A stretch of DNA of 64,000 bases from Caulobacteraceae bacterium (GCA_947475875.1 CANJME010000017.1:1-64000), one strand, 5' to 3'; positions 27,485-36,144 are shown, counted from the stretch's first letter. A program made the numbers and translations. Notes: generated by a model not told the origin, from the letters alone.

Positions 27485-28654
27485 TTAGGCCGGCTGCTCT
27501 TCGGCGTCCCGATAGCCGGTCCAGACGGGCGGGGCGATGAGCAGCCAAAGGCCGCCCAGCACCTTGAAGAGCCCGCCGAGCGCCGCACCCGCGATGGCCA
27601 GCGCGATCATCGGGGCCAGCGGCAGGGGCGGGCCATAGCGGAAGGATGTTTCAACCCAGACCAGCAGGCCGGTGAAGCTGTGGGCTTCCATGAAGGCCGT
27701 GAGGGACGAGCTGGTCCACAGCCAGTTGGCCAGCGCCATCAGGGCCACACCGATGGCGATGTCGAACGCGCCGCGCAGGCGCACCGCCCAGGGGGAGATC
27801 AGCATGAACACCGCCTGCAGCACGATCAGCGCTTCATAGCCCACGACCGGCCAGAACAGCGTCTGGTGCAGAGCTGTCCAGTTGAAGCCCGCGAGCGTTC
27901 CGGCATCGACGCCCAGGCGGCGCAGATCGTCCTGGCTGCCGATAATCGGGAAGTGGATGGCTCCGACCCACCAGAGGGTGAAGACGATGGCCCAGACCAC
28001 GGCCCAGATGGCGCTGGCGGTGCGCGAGGCCCGGCGGCGGCGGCGCCAGTCGCGGCGGGCGGCCCGGCGAGCTTCCCGGTTGTCGGCCGGCGAGCAGGCC
28101 GGTCCGGCGGCGCTGGCCGCGGCCGGGCGGGGCCCGCGCCCGTCCCAGTCCCAGGCGGCGAAATCGAGGAAGCGCAGATCACGCACCCGCCAGCGATCGA
28201 AATAGCTGACGCTGAGTTTCTGGCGCTCAAACAGCCACGCCGCAGCGGTGGCCAGGCCAATGAGGACCAGCAGGCCGCTTATACCCGTGCCGATGGCCTG
28301 TCCCAGCGCCTGATTGAAATTGCCGCTGGCGACAGTGTGGGCAAAGAGCACGATCACGGAGATGAACAGCTGGATGGCGCAGGCGACCTTCACCGCGAAC
28401 AGCCAGTAGGGATAGAGCGTCGGGCCCACGACGTGCTGGGGCCCTTCGCGATAGCGGGCGGCGACGACCAGCGGGTGGCCGATCTCGCGCAACACGGCCT
28501 CGGTTTCATCGTCAGTCAGGGCGCGGCCCAGCTCCTCCTCGCGGGCTTCGATCCGGCTGAGGATGGTGTCGCGCAACTCGGCGATGATGTCGTCGCGCTG
28601 GGCCCTGGGCAGCAGGATCCCGACGGTCCGCAGATATTCGTCGATGAGCTTCAT
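27485..28654 (-). CDS. HAAS-domain membrane protein paired with a PadR regulator
   Basis: 389 residues: an N-terminal helical HAAS-type domain (about 1-75, with VGILLPRAQRDDIIAELRD and LTDDETEAVLREIGHP), then about seven to eight hydrophobic spans, with an Arg/Ala/Pro-rich cytoplasmic loop near residues 165-205. HAAS domains are commonly encoded beside PadR regulators and are thought to link membrane state to PadR output. It starts 21 bases after the padR-like gene, so the two form an operon. The specific signal is unknown. Confidence 0.78.
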   Translation of the reverse strand: MKLIDEYLRTVGILLPRAQRDDIIAELRDTILSRIEAREEELGRALTDDETEAVLREIGHPLVVAARYREGPQHVVGPTLYPYWLFAVKVACAIQLFISVIVLFAHTVASGNFNQALGQAIGTGISGLLVLIGLATAAAWLFERQKLSVSYFDRWRVRDLRFLDFAAWDWDGRGPRPAAASAAGPACSPADNREARRAARRDWRRRRRASRTASAIWAVVWAIVFTLWWVGAIHFPIIGSQDDLRRLGVDAGTLAGFNWTALHQTLFWPVVGYEALIVLQAVFMLISPWAVRLRGAFDIAIGVALMALANWLWTSSSLTAFMEAHSFTGLLVWVETSFRYGPPLPLAPMIALAIAGAALGGLFKVLGGLWLLIAPPVWTGYRDAEEQPA

Positions 28655-28675
28655 GGGTTTGTCTCCGGGGCCGCG

Positions 28676-29011
28676 TCAGGGCTGGGTGATTTTTTCTAGG
28701 GAGGCGCTGATGGATCGCCATTCGGCGAGCAGGCGCTCCAGCATGGCTTCGCCGGCGGGCGACAGGCGGTAGAAGCGCTTCTTGCGCTTGTCCTCTTCGC
28801 GCCATTCGCTGACCAGCAGGCCTTGCGTCTCCAGACGGCGGAGCAGGGGATAAAGGGTGCTTTCCTCCATCTCCAGCCCGTCGGCGGCCAGCGCCTGGCG
28901 CAGGGTGTAGCCGTAGCGCTCAGTCCGCAGCCGAGCGAGCACGCCCAGCGTCAGCGAGCCACGGCGCAGCTCTAGCCGCAGGGATTCATAAAGGTCGCCG
29001 TCCGGGTTCAT
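28676..29011 (-). CDS. PadR-family transcriptional regulator
   Basis: A 111-residue winged-helix repressor. The typical PadR pattern is seen in LELRRGSLTLGVLARL, YGYTLRQALAADGLEMEEST, LYPLLRRLETQGLL and RKKRFYRLSPAGEAML. PadR proteins bind short inverted ATGT/ACAT-type operators and usually repress their own operon. The direct-repeat palindromes at 29019-29048, eight bases before the ATG, are a likely operator. It is first in the operon with the HAAS membrane protein. Confidence 0.9.
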   Translation of the reverse strand: MNPDGDLYESLRLELRRGSLTLGVLARLRTERYGYTLRQALAADGLEMEESTLYPLLRRLETQGLLVSEWREEDKRKKRFYRLSPAGEAMLERLLAEWRSISASLEKITQP

Positions 29012-29018
29012 GTGGCCT

Positions 29019-29048
29019 CATACAGTGTGTGCCATACAGTATGTGTGG
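29019..29048 (-). promoter_or_regulatory. Candidate PadR operator
   Basis: Two near-identical units, CATACAGTGTGTG at 29019 and CATACAGTATGTG at 29033, lie 14 bp apart. The second contains the perfect palindrome CATAC-A-GTATG and the first the same with one mismatch. The segment is conspicuously AT/GT-rich for this genome and abuts the regulator's start codon, as expected for autoregulation. Confidence 0.55.
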
Positions 29049-29085
29049 TACAGGGTGGAGTCAAGAGTCCGCCCCATACGACCCG

Positions 29086-29209
29086 CTCATCCCCGCGAAG
29101 GCGGGGACCCATGCGATCCATCCGCGTCTCAGCAATTCGTTGTTGTGTCGGGCTTTGGTTGGATCCCCGCATTGGCTTCGCCTCACTGCGTTGTCGCGGG
29201 GACGATCGG
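29086..29209. repeat. Degenerate inverted repeat pair, family C
   Basis: CTCATCCCCGCGAAGGCGGG continuing to GACCCATG at 29086-29113 is a compact hairpin of a kind widespread in alphaproteobacterial genomes. A degenerate inverted partner lies at 29160-29209 (GGATCCCCGC ... CGCGGGGACGA), with an insertion in its loop. The stretch between the padR-like and paiB-like genes contains nothing else recognisable. Confidence 0.55.
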
Positions 29210-29224
29210 AAGAGGGGTGCAGGA

Positions 29225-29833
29225 CTACTCTTTCAGCTTCCGCATCAGACCTGACACCACGGTCTCACCATCCGCTTCCAGCCCGGCGATAACCCCTTCC
29301 CGGTCCGCCGTTCCACGGTTCTGCGACAGTTTCCGCACCGCTTCCACCCGCTCGACCGTCACCTCGACGCCGGTGATGCGGGTGAGCGCGCCGGCGATGT
29401 AGTCGGCGGGGGCGTCGGCAACCGCCCAGGGCTCGGCCCGGTCGGCTTCGAAACGATTGGTAAGGGTCGAGACCGTCTCGCGCAGCCAGTCCACATCGCT
29501 GGTGAACCGCACCCGGCCGTACACATGCACGGCTTCGTAGTCATAGGTCGGCACCACCTTGCCGTGCTCGGCCTTGGAGGCATACCAGGAGGGCGAGACG
29601 TAAGCCGAAGGGCCGCCGAAAATGACCAGCGCCTCGCCCTCGTGCGTTTGCTGGGCGTTCCCCCGCGCCACATGCCCGCGAAGGGTCTTGCCGTCGGCCG
29701 AAAGGAACAGCGGCAGATGCGTGGCGGCAAATCCGTCCGACCCTTGCGTCACCAGCAGGGCGAGCGGCGCCCTCGCGATCATTTCGCGGATCAGCTCCGG
29801 ATCATCGGTCGCGAAGGCGGGCGGGATGTACAT
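29225..29833 (-). CDS. PaiB-like FMN-binding protein
   Basis: A 202-residue split-barrel flavin-binding protein of the PaiB/Transcriptional-regulator (pfam04299) family. It opens MYIPPAFATDDPELIREMI, has THLPLFLSADGKTLRGHVARGN, the conserved YVSPSWYASK motif and VPTYDYEAVHVYGRVRF. In Bacillus, PaiB influences protease and sporulation genes; elsewhere the role is unclear. It is transcribed away from the repeat at 29086-29209 and lies just downstream of the CDF gene. Confidence 0.9.
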   Translation of the reverse strand: MYIPPAFATDDPELIREMIARAPLALLVTQGSDGFAATHLPLFLSADGKTLRGHVARGNAQQTHEGEALVIFGGPSAYVSPSWYASKAEHGKVVPTYDYEAVHVYGRVRFTSDVDWLRETVSTLTNRFEADRAEPWAVADAPADYIAGALTRITGVEVTVERVEAVRKLSQNRGTADREGVIAGLEADGETVVSGLMRKLKE

Positions 29834-29865
29834 GGGCGGGCTTAGACCCCTTCAGGAGCGAGTGA

Positions 29866-30450
29866 TCAAGACGCTGCGGCCTTCTCTTCGCGGGCGGCCT
29901 CCCAGACCTCGCGGGCGGCGCCCAGGTTCATCAGTGCGATCGCCAGACCCACGATCACATCAGGCCAGAGCGAGTGTGTGATGAGCGTCGCGAGTCCGGC
30001 GGCGATGATGCCGACATTGGCCAGGGCGTCGTTGCGCGCCGACAGGAACGCTGCGCGCGACAGGCTTCCGCCGGTATGGCGGTGGGAGGCCAGGATGAAT
30101 GCGCAGGCGAGGTTGACGACGAGCGCGCCCGCGCCCGTCACGCCCAGGCTGAACGCCTCAGGAGGGGCCGGGTGGCTGAATTTGCTCCACAGGGCCCAGA
30201 GGAACGCGACGGCCGGGACCAGCAGGAATCCGGCCAACGCCATCCCCATCCGCGCACGGGCTTGCGGACGCCAGCTTAAGGCCAGCAGCACGAGCAAATT
30301 GACCGCCGCATCCTCCAGAAAGTCGACGCTGTCAGCCAGCAGCGACACCGCGTCGATGGTGAGCGCCATGGTGAACTCGACGCCGAAATAGGCGAGGTTG
30401 AGGATGGCGACGATGGCGACAGCGCGGCGAAGAGCAGAGGTCGTCGCCAT
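29866..30450 (-). CDS. CDF-family cation transporter lacking the cytoplasmic domain
   Basis: 194 residues with about six hydrophobic spans. The LLADSVDFLEDAAVNLL segment and the later SARNDALANVGIIAAG segment are the paired metal-site helices of cation diffusion facilitators. Normal CDF proteins are about 300 residues with a C-terminal dimerisation/metal-sensing domain; here the protein ends at EVWEAAREEKAAAS soon after the last span. It starts 12 bases after topA on the same strand. The ion is not predictable. Confidence 0.8.
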   Translation of the reverse strand: MATTSALRRAVAIVAILNLAYFGVEFTMALTIDAVSLLADSVDFLEDAAVNLLVLLALSWRPQARARMGMALAGFLLVPAVAFLWALWSKFSHPAPPEAFSLGVTGAGALVVNLACAFILASHRHTGGSLSRAAFLSARNDALANVGIIAAGLATLITHSLWPDVIVGLAIALMNLGAAREVWEAAREEKAAAS

Positions 30451-30462
30451 GGCCGTGTCCGC

Positions 30463-33039
30463 CTAGCCTGCCTTTGCCTTCTTGGCGGTGGGCTTCTTCT
30501 TCGCCGGCGCCTTTTTCGCCCCGGCCTTGGCCTTCTTCCCGCCGGAGGGTTTGCCGGCGCGGGCGGCCAGCAGTTCGACGGCCTGCTCAAGGGTCACGTC
30601 CTTGGGGTCGGTTCCGCGGGGGACATTGGCGTTGGTGGCGCCGTGCTTGATGTAGGGGCCGAAGCGGCCGGAGAGCACGCGGATCGGCTGGCCATCGGCG
30701 GGGTGTGCGCCCAGCTCGGCCAGGGCGCCGGCCGGTGCGCGGCCGCCTGCGCCTTTGCCGGCGCGCTTTTCGGCCAGGACGTCGACGGCGCGGTTGATGC
30801 CGACCTCGAAGACCTCATCGGCCGTGGGCAGGTTGGCGTAGGTTCCGTTGTGCTGGACGTAGGGGCCATAGCGGCCGATGCCGGCCAGGATCATGCCGCC
30901 CTCGTCCGGGTGATTGCCGACCTCGCGGGGCAGGGACAAAAGGCGCAGGGCCTTGTCGATGTCCATGTCGGCCGGCGGCCAGCCCTTGGGCAGCGAGGCG
31001 CGCTTGGCTTCCTTGGCCTCGCCCATTTCGACGTAGGGGCCAAAGCGGCCGTTCTTCAGCCAGACGGCCTGGCCGGTGGTCGGGTGGGCGCCCAACTGAC
31101 GGTCGCCGGTCGCCCCGCCGTCCTCGGCGTCGCTGGCCGCGATCGGGCGGGTGTAGCGGCACTCGGGATAGTTCGAACAGCCGATGAAGGCGCCGAAGCG
31201 GCTGGTCTTCAGCGACAGCTTGCCGGCGCCGCAGGAGGGGCAAAGGCGCGGATCGGAGCCATCAGCCTTGGCCGGGAAGATGTGGGGGCCAAGCGCTTCG
31301 TTCAGCGCATCGAGCACCTGGGTGGTGCGAACCTCGGAAATCTCGGCGGCCTTGGTGTTGAAATCCTTCCAGAATTCCCGCAGCAGCTCCTTGTAGTCCA
31401 TCTCGCCGGCCGAGACCTTGTCGAGCTTCTCCTCAAGGTCGGCAGTGAAATTGTAGTCGACGTATTTGCGGAAAAATTCTTCCAGGAACGCCGTGACCAG
31501 CCGTCCCTTGTCCTCCGGGACAAAGCGGTTCTTGTCCATGCGCACATATTCGCGGTCACGCAGTACGGTGAGGATCGAGGCGTAGGTTGAGGGCCGGCCG
31601 ATGCCCAGCTCTTCCATCTTCTTGACGAGGCTGGCTTCGGAATAGCGCGGCGGCGGCTCGGTGAAGTGCTGGTCAGCGCGGGCGGCGGCGATCTTCGCAT
31701 CAGCCCCTTCGTGGATGATCGGCAGGCGGCCGGAATCCTCATCGTCGCCGTCGTCGTCGCGGCCTTCTTCATAGACCGCCAGATAGCCGTCGAAGAGCAC
31801 CACCTGGCCGGAAGCCCTCAACGTCGTTTGCCCGTCCGCCGACTCCAGATCGACGGCAGTCTTTTCGATGCGCGCCGATTCCATCTGGCTGGCGATCATC
31901 CGCTTCCAGATCAGCTCGTAGAGGCGCCCCAGATCGCCTTCGAGCCGCAGCGAGCCCGGATTGCGCGACAGGCTGGTCGGCCGGATCGCTTCGTGCGCTT
32001 CCTGGGCGTTCTTGGCCTTGGTCTTGTAGAATCGCGGCACGTCCGGGACGTAATCCTTGCCGAAACGCCCGGCGATGACCGTGCGCGCCTCATCGATCGC
32101 CTCGGGCGAGGACTGCACGCCGTCGGTCCGCATGTAGGTGATCAGGCCCACCGTCTCGCCGCCGATGTCGACGCCTTCATAGAGTTTCTGCGCCGCCTGC
32201 ATGGTGCGCTGGGCGGCGAAACCCAGCTTGCGCGAGGCTTCCTGCTGCAGGGTCGAGGTGGTGAAGGGCGGGGCGGGGCTGCGCTTGGCCGGCTTCTTCT
32301 CGACCGAGGCGACCTTGAAGGTCGCGGCCTCAACCGCGGCCTTGGCGGCGTGGGCGAGCGTGGTGTTGTTCAAATCAAACTTGGTGAGTTTCTTGCCCTG
32401 GTGTTTGGTCAGGCGGCCGATGAAGGGGTCGGACCCGGCGGAAACGTCCGCTTCCACCGTCCAGTATTCCTGGGCGATGAATTTCTCGATCTCCATCTCG
32501 CGCTCGACGACGAGCCGCAGGGCGACCGACTGCACGCGGCCGGCCGATTTTGCGCCCGGCAGCTTGCGCCAGAGCACCGGCGAGAGGGTGAACCCTACCA
32601 GATAATCCAGCGCCCGGCGGGCGAGATAGGCGTCGACCAGTTCCATGTCGATCTGGCGTGGGTTGGCCATCGCCTCGGTGACCGCGGTCTTGGTGATGGC
32701 GTTGAATACCACCCGCTCGACCGGGATATCCTTGATCGCCTTCTTCTTGTTCAGCACTTCCAGCACGTGCCAGGAAATGGCTTCGCCCTCGCGATCCGGG
32801 TCGGTGGCCAGGATCAGGCGCGAGGCCCCCTTCAGGGCGTCGGCGATGTCGGAAAGCCGCTTGGCGGACTTGGGATCGACGTCCCAGCTCATCGAAAAAT
32901 CGTCGTCCGGGCGGACCGATCCGTCCTTGGACGGCAGGTCGCGCACATGGCCATAAGAGGCCAGCACTGTGTAGCCTGAGCCCAGATACTTGTTGATGGT
33001 CTTGGCCTTGGCCGGGCTCTCTACGACAACGACATTCAT
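30463..33039 (-). CDS. topA: DNA topoisomerase I
   Basis: Relaxes negative supercoils. The 858-residue type-IA enzyme starts MNVVVVESPAKAKTINKYLG (Toprim domain), carries the catalytic tyrosine in LITYMRTDGVQSS (near residue 300), and then has a C-terminal zinc ribbon (CPSCGAGKLSL ... CSNYPECRYTRP) and further topoisomerase C-terminal repeats (RFGPYVEMG, RYGPYVQHN, RFGPYIKHG). It ends in a lysine/alanine-rich tail. The frame is open 11 codons further upstream, but ATG 33039 is where homologues begin. Confidence 0.97.
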   Translation of the reverse strand: MNVVVVESPAKAKTINKYLGSGYTVLASYGHVRDLPSKDGSVRPDDDFSMSWDVDPKSAKRLSDIADALKGASRLILATDPDREGEAISWHVLEVLNKKKAIKDIPVERVVFNAITKTAVTEAMANPRQIDMELVDAYLARRALDYLVGFTLSPVLWRKLPGAKSAGRVQSVALRLVVEREMEIEKFIAQEYWTVEADVSAGSDPFIGRLTKHQGKKLTKFDLNNTTLAHAAKAAVEAATFKVASVEKKPAKRSPAPPFTTSTLQQEASRKLGFAAQRTMQAAQKLYEGVDIGGETVGLITYMRTDGVQSSPEAIDEARTVIAGRFGKDYVPDVPRFYKTKAKNAQEAHEAIRPTSLSRNPGSLRLEGDLGRLYELIWKRMIASQMESARIEKTAVDLESADGQTTLRASGQVVLFDGYLAVYEEGRDDDGDDEDSGRLPIIHEGADAKIAAARADQHFTEPPPRYSEASLVKKMEELGIGRPSTYASILTVLRDREYVRMDKNRFVPEDKGRLVTAFLEEFFRKYVDYNFTADLEEKLDKVSAGEMDYKELLREFWKDFNTKAAEISEVRTTQVLDALNEALGPHIFPAKADGSDPRLCPSCGAGKLSLKTSRFGAFIGCSNYPECRYTRPIAASDAEDGGATGDRQLGAHPTTGQAVWLKNGRFGPYVEMGEAKEAKRASLPKGWPPADMDIDKALRLLSLPREVGNHPDEGGMILAGIGRYGPYVQHNGTYANLPTADEVFEVGINRAVDVLAEKRAGKGAGGRAPAGALAELGAHPADGQPIRVLSGRFGPYIKHGATNANVPRGTDPKDVTLEQAVELLAARAGKPSGGKKAKAGAKKAPAKKKPTAKKAKAG

Positions 33040-33141
33040 GAAGGGTGAGGCGCTCGGGGGGCTGACGGGCAAGGCGGCGGAAAGTGGGGGCGACCGGCGG
33101 CGCTGTCAATGAGGGGTGATTTCAACCCCTCAAAATACGCC

Positions 33142-33269
33142 GTCATCCTCGGTTTGCCCGCCAGGGCAAGACCGAGGACCCAGCCGCACGGTGGTGAAGC
33201 TGCGAAGTTCGCATCAAGAGCGGGGATGCTGGGTCCTCGGGATTCGGCGGCGCCGAACCCGAGGATGAC
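33142..33269. repeat. Paired inverted repeat, family B, second copy
   Basis: Same element as 3453-3585: GTCATCCTCGG at the left outer end, GAGGACCCAGC at the inner boundary, and an inverted copy finishing GAGGATGAC at 33269. The inner spacer differs in sequence from the first copy while the arms are conserved. It separates topA from the divergent lipoprotein gene. Confidence 0.75.
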
Positions 33270-33323
33270 GGGTTTATTGTTTGGCCGGCGTAGGTCACAC
33301 TCGCTCGGGATGAAGGACACCAC

Positions 33324-33776
33324 ATGAACAGGCGGCTGATGTTGACGGCCCTTGCAGCGCTGCCCCTGGCCGCCTGCGCCACCGCGGCCCCCGACCACGC
33401 CGCCATGGCCGGCATGGCCGGCATGGATCACGGCAACATGCCCGGCATGGACCACGGCGCCCAGGCCGACCAGGAAGCCGCCATCCACCTGCCGGAGGGT
33501 CTGAAGGGCCCGACCCTACAGTTCACCGAAGCCTCGGTCGCCTTCTATGTCGAGAACGACGGCACGCACCTTGTGGCGATCAACAACAACGGCGAGCGCA
33601 TGTGGCGGCGCGAGCCCTTCGTCGAATACCCCATCGAAGGCGAGCGAGCCTCGCCGATCCGCGCGCTGCAGATATCAGGCTACGACCAGAGGTCCGGCCA
33701 CCGCGTCCTCATCGTCCGCAACGCCACCAGCTTCCGCGGCCTCGACATGATCAGCGGCGACTACGTTATGGGGTGA
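33324..33776 (+). CDS. Met/His-rich lipoprotein of unknown function
   Basis: A 150-residue protein with a lipoprotein signal (MNRRLMLTALAALPLAAC; lipobox LAAC). Immediately after comes a methionine/histidine-rich run with MAGMAGMDHGNMPGMDHGAQ, like copper-binding segments of CopA/PcoB/CusF-type periplasmic proteins. The rest is a soluble, probably beta-rich domain (LQFTEASVAFYVENDGTHL, LIVRNATSFRG) I do not recognise. A role in metal binding is inferred only from composition. The 3' end overlaps that of dprA by 11 bases. Confidence 0.7.
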   Translation: MNRRLMLTALAALPLAACATAAPDHAAMAGMAGMDHGNMPGMDHGAQADQEAAIHLPEGLKGPTLQFTEASVAFYVENDGTHLVAINNNGERMWRREPFVEYPIEGERASPIRALQISGYDQRSGHRVLIVRNATSFRGLDMISGDYVMG

Positions 33777-34866
33777 CGACCAAACCGCCCGACAGCAATT
33801 CCGCCTTTCCCGCCAACGCCAGTTCCACCAGCGCCGCCGCCACCTCGGCCGCAGGCGCGCCTGTCGCCCGAACGAGGTCGTCGCGGCTGACGGGGGTGGG
33901 AGAGAGCAGTTCCTCCAGCTTGCGGCGCAGTTTGTCGTCGGCCTCGGCGGGCGTATCGCCCGGGCCCTGCCAGTCGCCGGCCGGTTCCTCCACCCTCGGC
34001 AGCGTTTCCAGCACGCGCAGCACATCCTCGGGCCCCGCGCAGATGCTCGCGCCCTGACGCAACAGCTCCAGGCATCCGACGGTGCGGGGATCGAGCGGGC
34101 TGCCGGGGACAGCAAAGACCTCGCGGCCCTGTTCGCCGGCCAGACGCGCGGTAATCAGCGAGCCGGAGCGCATCTCGGCCTCGACCACCACGACGGCCAG
34201 CGAGAGCCCGCTGATCAGCCGGTTGCGGCGGGGAAAGTCCCTGGCCTGGGCGCGGTAGCCGACGGCGCTTTCGGAGACCAGGCAGCCTTTGGCGGCCAGG
34301 CGCGCATAGAGCTCGGTATTTTCCGGCGGGTAAATGTCATCGATGCCGCCAGCGAGCACGGCGATTGTCCCGGCGCTCAAGGCAGCGTCGTGAGCCGCCG
34401 CATCGATGCCGCGCGCCATGCCGGAGACCACGACATAGCCGGCCTGTCCCAGCCCTTCGGCCAGGGTGCGGGCGAACCGCTGGCCGGCGGCCGAAGCGTT
34501 GCGGGCCCCGACGATGGCGACGGTGGGGCGCGAGAGCAGGGCCGCATCGCCCCGGGCCCAGATCAGCGGCGGCGGCCCGTCGATGGCGGCGAGCTGACGG
34601 GGAAAGGCGCTTTCGCGGTTGATCAGCAGCCGCGCGCCCAGAGACTCCCCGGCGGCGATCTCGCGGGCGGCTTCGGCGACACTCGGAGATTTGGGGGCCG
34701 AAACCCGGCCGCCCCGGCGAGCGAGTTCGGGCAATTCCTCCAGCGCGCGGGCGGCATTGCCGTAACGCTGGATCAGCTGCTCGAAGGTGACCGCCCCAAC
34801 GTTTTCGGTGCGGGCCAGGCGCAGCCAGTCGCGGCGCGCTTCCGGCGTCGGCTCAAAGCGCGTCAC
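33766..34866 (-). CDS. dprA: DNA-processing protein DprA
   Basis: Loads RecA on incoming single-stranded DNA during transformation. 366 residues: an N-terminal helical region (RRDWLRLARTENVGAVTFEQ), the Rossmann core with VAIVGARNAS, YVVVSGMARGIDAAAH, YPPENTELY and DFPRRNRLISGLS, and a C-terminal winged helix (TPVSRDDLVRATGAPAAEVA). The start is GTG 34866, overlapping the plsY stop as GTGA; the longer frame above it is a plsY shadow. Confidence 0.95.
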   Translation of the reverse strand: MTRFEPTPEARRDWLRLARTENVGAVTFEQLIQRYGNAARALEELPELARRGGRVSAPKSPSVAEAAREIAAGESLGARLLINRESAFPRQLAAIDGPPPLIWARGDAALLSRPTVAIVGARNASAAGQRFARTLAEGLGQAGYVVVSGMARGIDAAAHDAALSAGTIAVLAGGIDDIYPPENTELYARLAAKGCLVSESAVGYRAQARDFPRRNRLISGLSLAVVVVEAEMRSGSLITARLAGEQGREVFAVPGSPLDPRTVGCLELLRQGASICAGPEDVLRVLETLPRVEEPAGDWQGPGDTPAEADDKLRRKLEELLSPTPVSRDDLVRATGAPAAEVAAALVELALAGKAELLSGGLVVTP

Positions 34867-35471
34867 GCCTTCTTGGCCCCGATTTTCGGCTCGTCGCCCT
34901 TCAGCAGCCGGGTGATGTTCTGATGGTGGCGGACGAAGACCAGGATGGCCATGAACAGCGCCAGCCAAATCACCGGATAACCGCTGTGCCAGGGCCAGAA
35001 AGCAAAAAGCGGGGCCAGCGCGGCGGCCGTGAGGGCTGAAAGCGATGAGTAGCGGCCGATGCCGGCCACGATCAGCCAGGTCGCGCCGGCGGTCATCCCC
35101 AGGCGCCAGTCGACCGCGAAGAGCACGCCGAGGAAGGTCGCAAACCCCTTGCCACCCTTGAATTTGAGCCAGACCGGAAACAGGTGGCCGAGAAACGCAG
35201 CGCCGCCCGCCAGGCACGCGATAGTCTGGTCATGAGTGACGAACCAGGCGGCCAGCACCGCCGCCCCGCCCTTGCCGGCGTCGCCGATCAGGGTGGCGAG
35301 CGCCAGGTCCTTGCGGCCCGTGCGCAGCACATTGGTAGCCCCGATATTGCCCGAGCCGATCTGACGGATATCGCCCAGCCCGGCCATCCGCGTGACAACC
35401 AGCCCGAACGGGATCGAGCCCAGCAGATAGCCGCCGAGCACGCTCAAGACCCACGGAAGAAATGCCCCCAT
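34863..35471 (-). CDS. plsY: Acyl-phosphate:glycerol-3-phosphate acyltransferase
   Basis: A 202-residue inner-membrane enzyme acylating glycerol-3-phosphate at position 1 with acyl-phosphate, the entry to phospholipid synthesis. The three conserved cytoplasmic loops are visible: GSGNIGATNVLRTGRKDLA, the GHLFPVWLKFKGGKGFAT region, and HHQNITRLLKGDEPKIG near the end. It is translationally coupled to dprA. The toxin-antitoxin module lies upstream, divergently. Confidence 0.96.
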   Translation of the reverse strand: MGAFLPWVLSVLGGYLLGSIPFGLVVTRMAGLGDIRQIGSGNIGATNVLRTGRKDLALATLIGDAGKGGAAVLAAWFVTHDQTIACLAGGAAFLGHLFPVWLKFKGGKGFATFLGVLFAVDWRLGMTAGATWLIVAGIGRYSSLSALTAAALAPLFAFWPWHSGYPVIWLALFMAILVFVRHHQNITRLLKGDEPKIGAKKA

Positions 35472-35526
35472 TGTCCGACCCTATGACGCCGCCACTTCTT
35501 GCGATAGCCGTGAGCATGATGTAATG

Positions 35527-35544
35527 ACGTTGTATATACGTTGT
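35527..35544 (+). promoter_or_regulatory. Direct-repeat operator of the toxin-antitoxin promoter
   Basis: ACGTTGT occurs at 35527-35533 and 35538-35544, 11 bp apart (about one helical turn), with a TATATA between that may be part of the -10 region. Such tandem sites on one DNA face are what ribbon-helix-helix antitoxins bind in pairs. It lies 24 bases before the antitoxin start codon. Confidence 0.5.
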
Positions 35545-35567
35545 CCATACCTTTTTGGAGCGAGCCC

Positions 35568-35870
35568 GTGGCCAAGGACGCCGTTTTCACCATGAAGATC
35601 GAGCCCGAACTGCGGGATAAATTCATGGAAGAGGCCGAGCGCCTGGATCGGTCGGCTTCGCAGGTGGTGCGCGAAATGATGCGCGAGTTCGTGTCCAAAC
35701 AGGAGGAGGAGCGAGTGTACGACAAATGGTTCCGCGCCGAGTTGGAGGAAGCCATTCGCGAATCCGATGACCCGAATGCTGAGACTTTCTCCCACGAACA
35801 AGTGATGGCCGAAACGCGCGCGATCATCGAGGAACGCATCCGCGCGGCCAAATCAGCCCGTGACGACTAG
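35568..35870 (+). CDS. Ribbon-helix-helix antitoxin
   Basis: About 100 residues beginning (GTG) AKDAVFTMKIEPELRDKFM, a classic beta strand plus ARERLD-type helix: EEAERLDRSASQVVREMMREF completes the RHH fold. The rest is an acidic helical tail that would wrap the toxin. The start is set at GTG 35568 because GGAG lies about eight bases ahead and homologues begin at this strand. It overlaps the toxin by 11 bases and is expected to repress its own promoter. Confidence 0.85.
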   Translation: MAKDAVFTMKIEPELRDKFMEEAERLDRSASQVVREMMREFVSKQEEERVYDKWFRAELEEAIRESDDPNAETFSHEQVMAETRAIIEERIRAAKSARDD

Positions 35871-36144
35871 GTGGTCGAAACGTGCGCGCGCCGATCTGCG
35901 AGGGTTGGCCGGCCACATTTCTATCGACAATCCACGAGCCGCTTTGGCCGTGTGGGACAAAATTGACGAGAGGGTCGGCAGGCTAGCCGAGCAAACTGAA
36001 ATCGGCCGGCCCGGGCGGGTCAAGGGTACGCGAGAACTGGTCATCACCCGCACACCTTATATCGTCGTCTATCGGCTGGACGACGGTGTGGTTCACATCG
36101 AGCGAGTCCTCCACGGCGCCCAGCGCTGGCCGCCGAAGCGCTAG
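35860..36144 (+). CDS. ParE/RelE-superfamily toxin
   Basis: A 94-residue protein starting at GTG with WSKRARADLRGLAGHISIDN, then AALAVWDKIDERVGRLAEQT, GRPGRVKGTRELVI and PYIVVYRLDDGVVHIERVLHGAQRWP. This is the ParE pattern (helical hairpin then four-stranded sheet, ending HxxQRWP). ParE poisons gyrase while RelE cuts mRNA; sequence favours ParE. Its 3' end overlaps pyrC' by four bases, convergent. Confidence 0.88.
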   Translation: MTTRWSKRARADLRGLAGHISIDNPRAALAVWDKIDERVGRLAEQTEIGRPGRVKGTRELVITRTPYIVVYRLDDGVVHIERVLHGAQRWPPKR

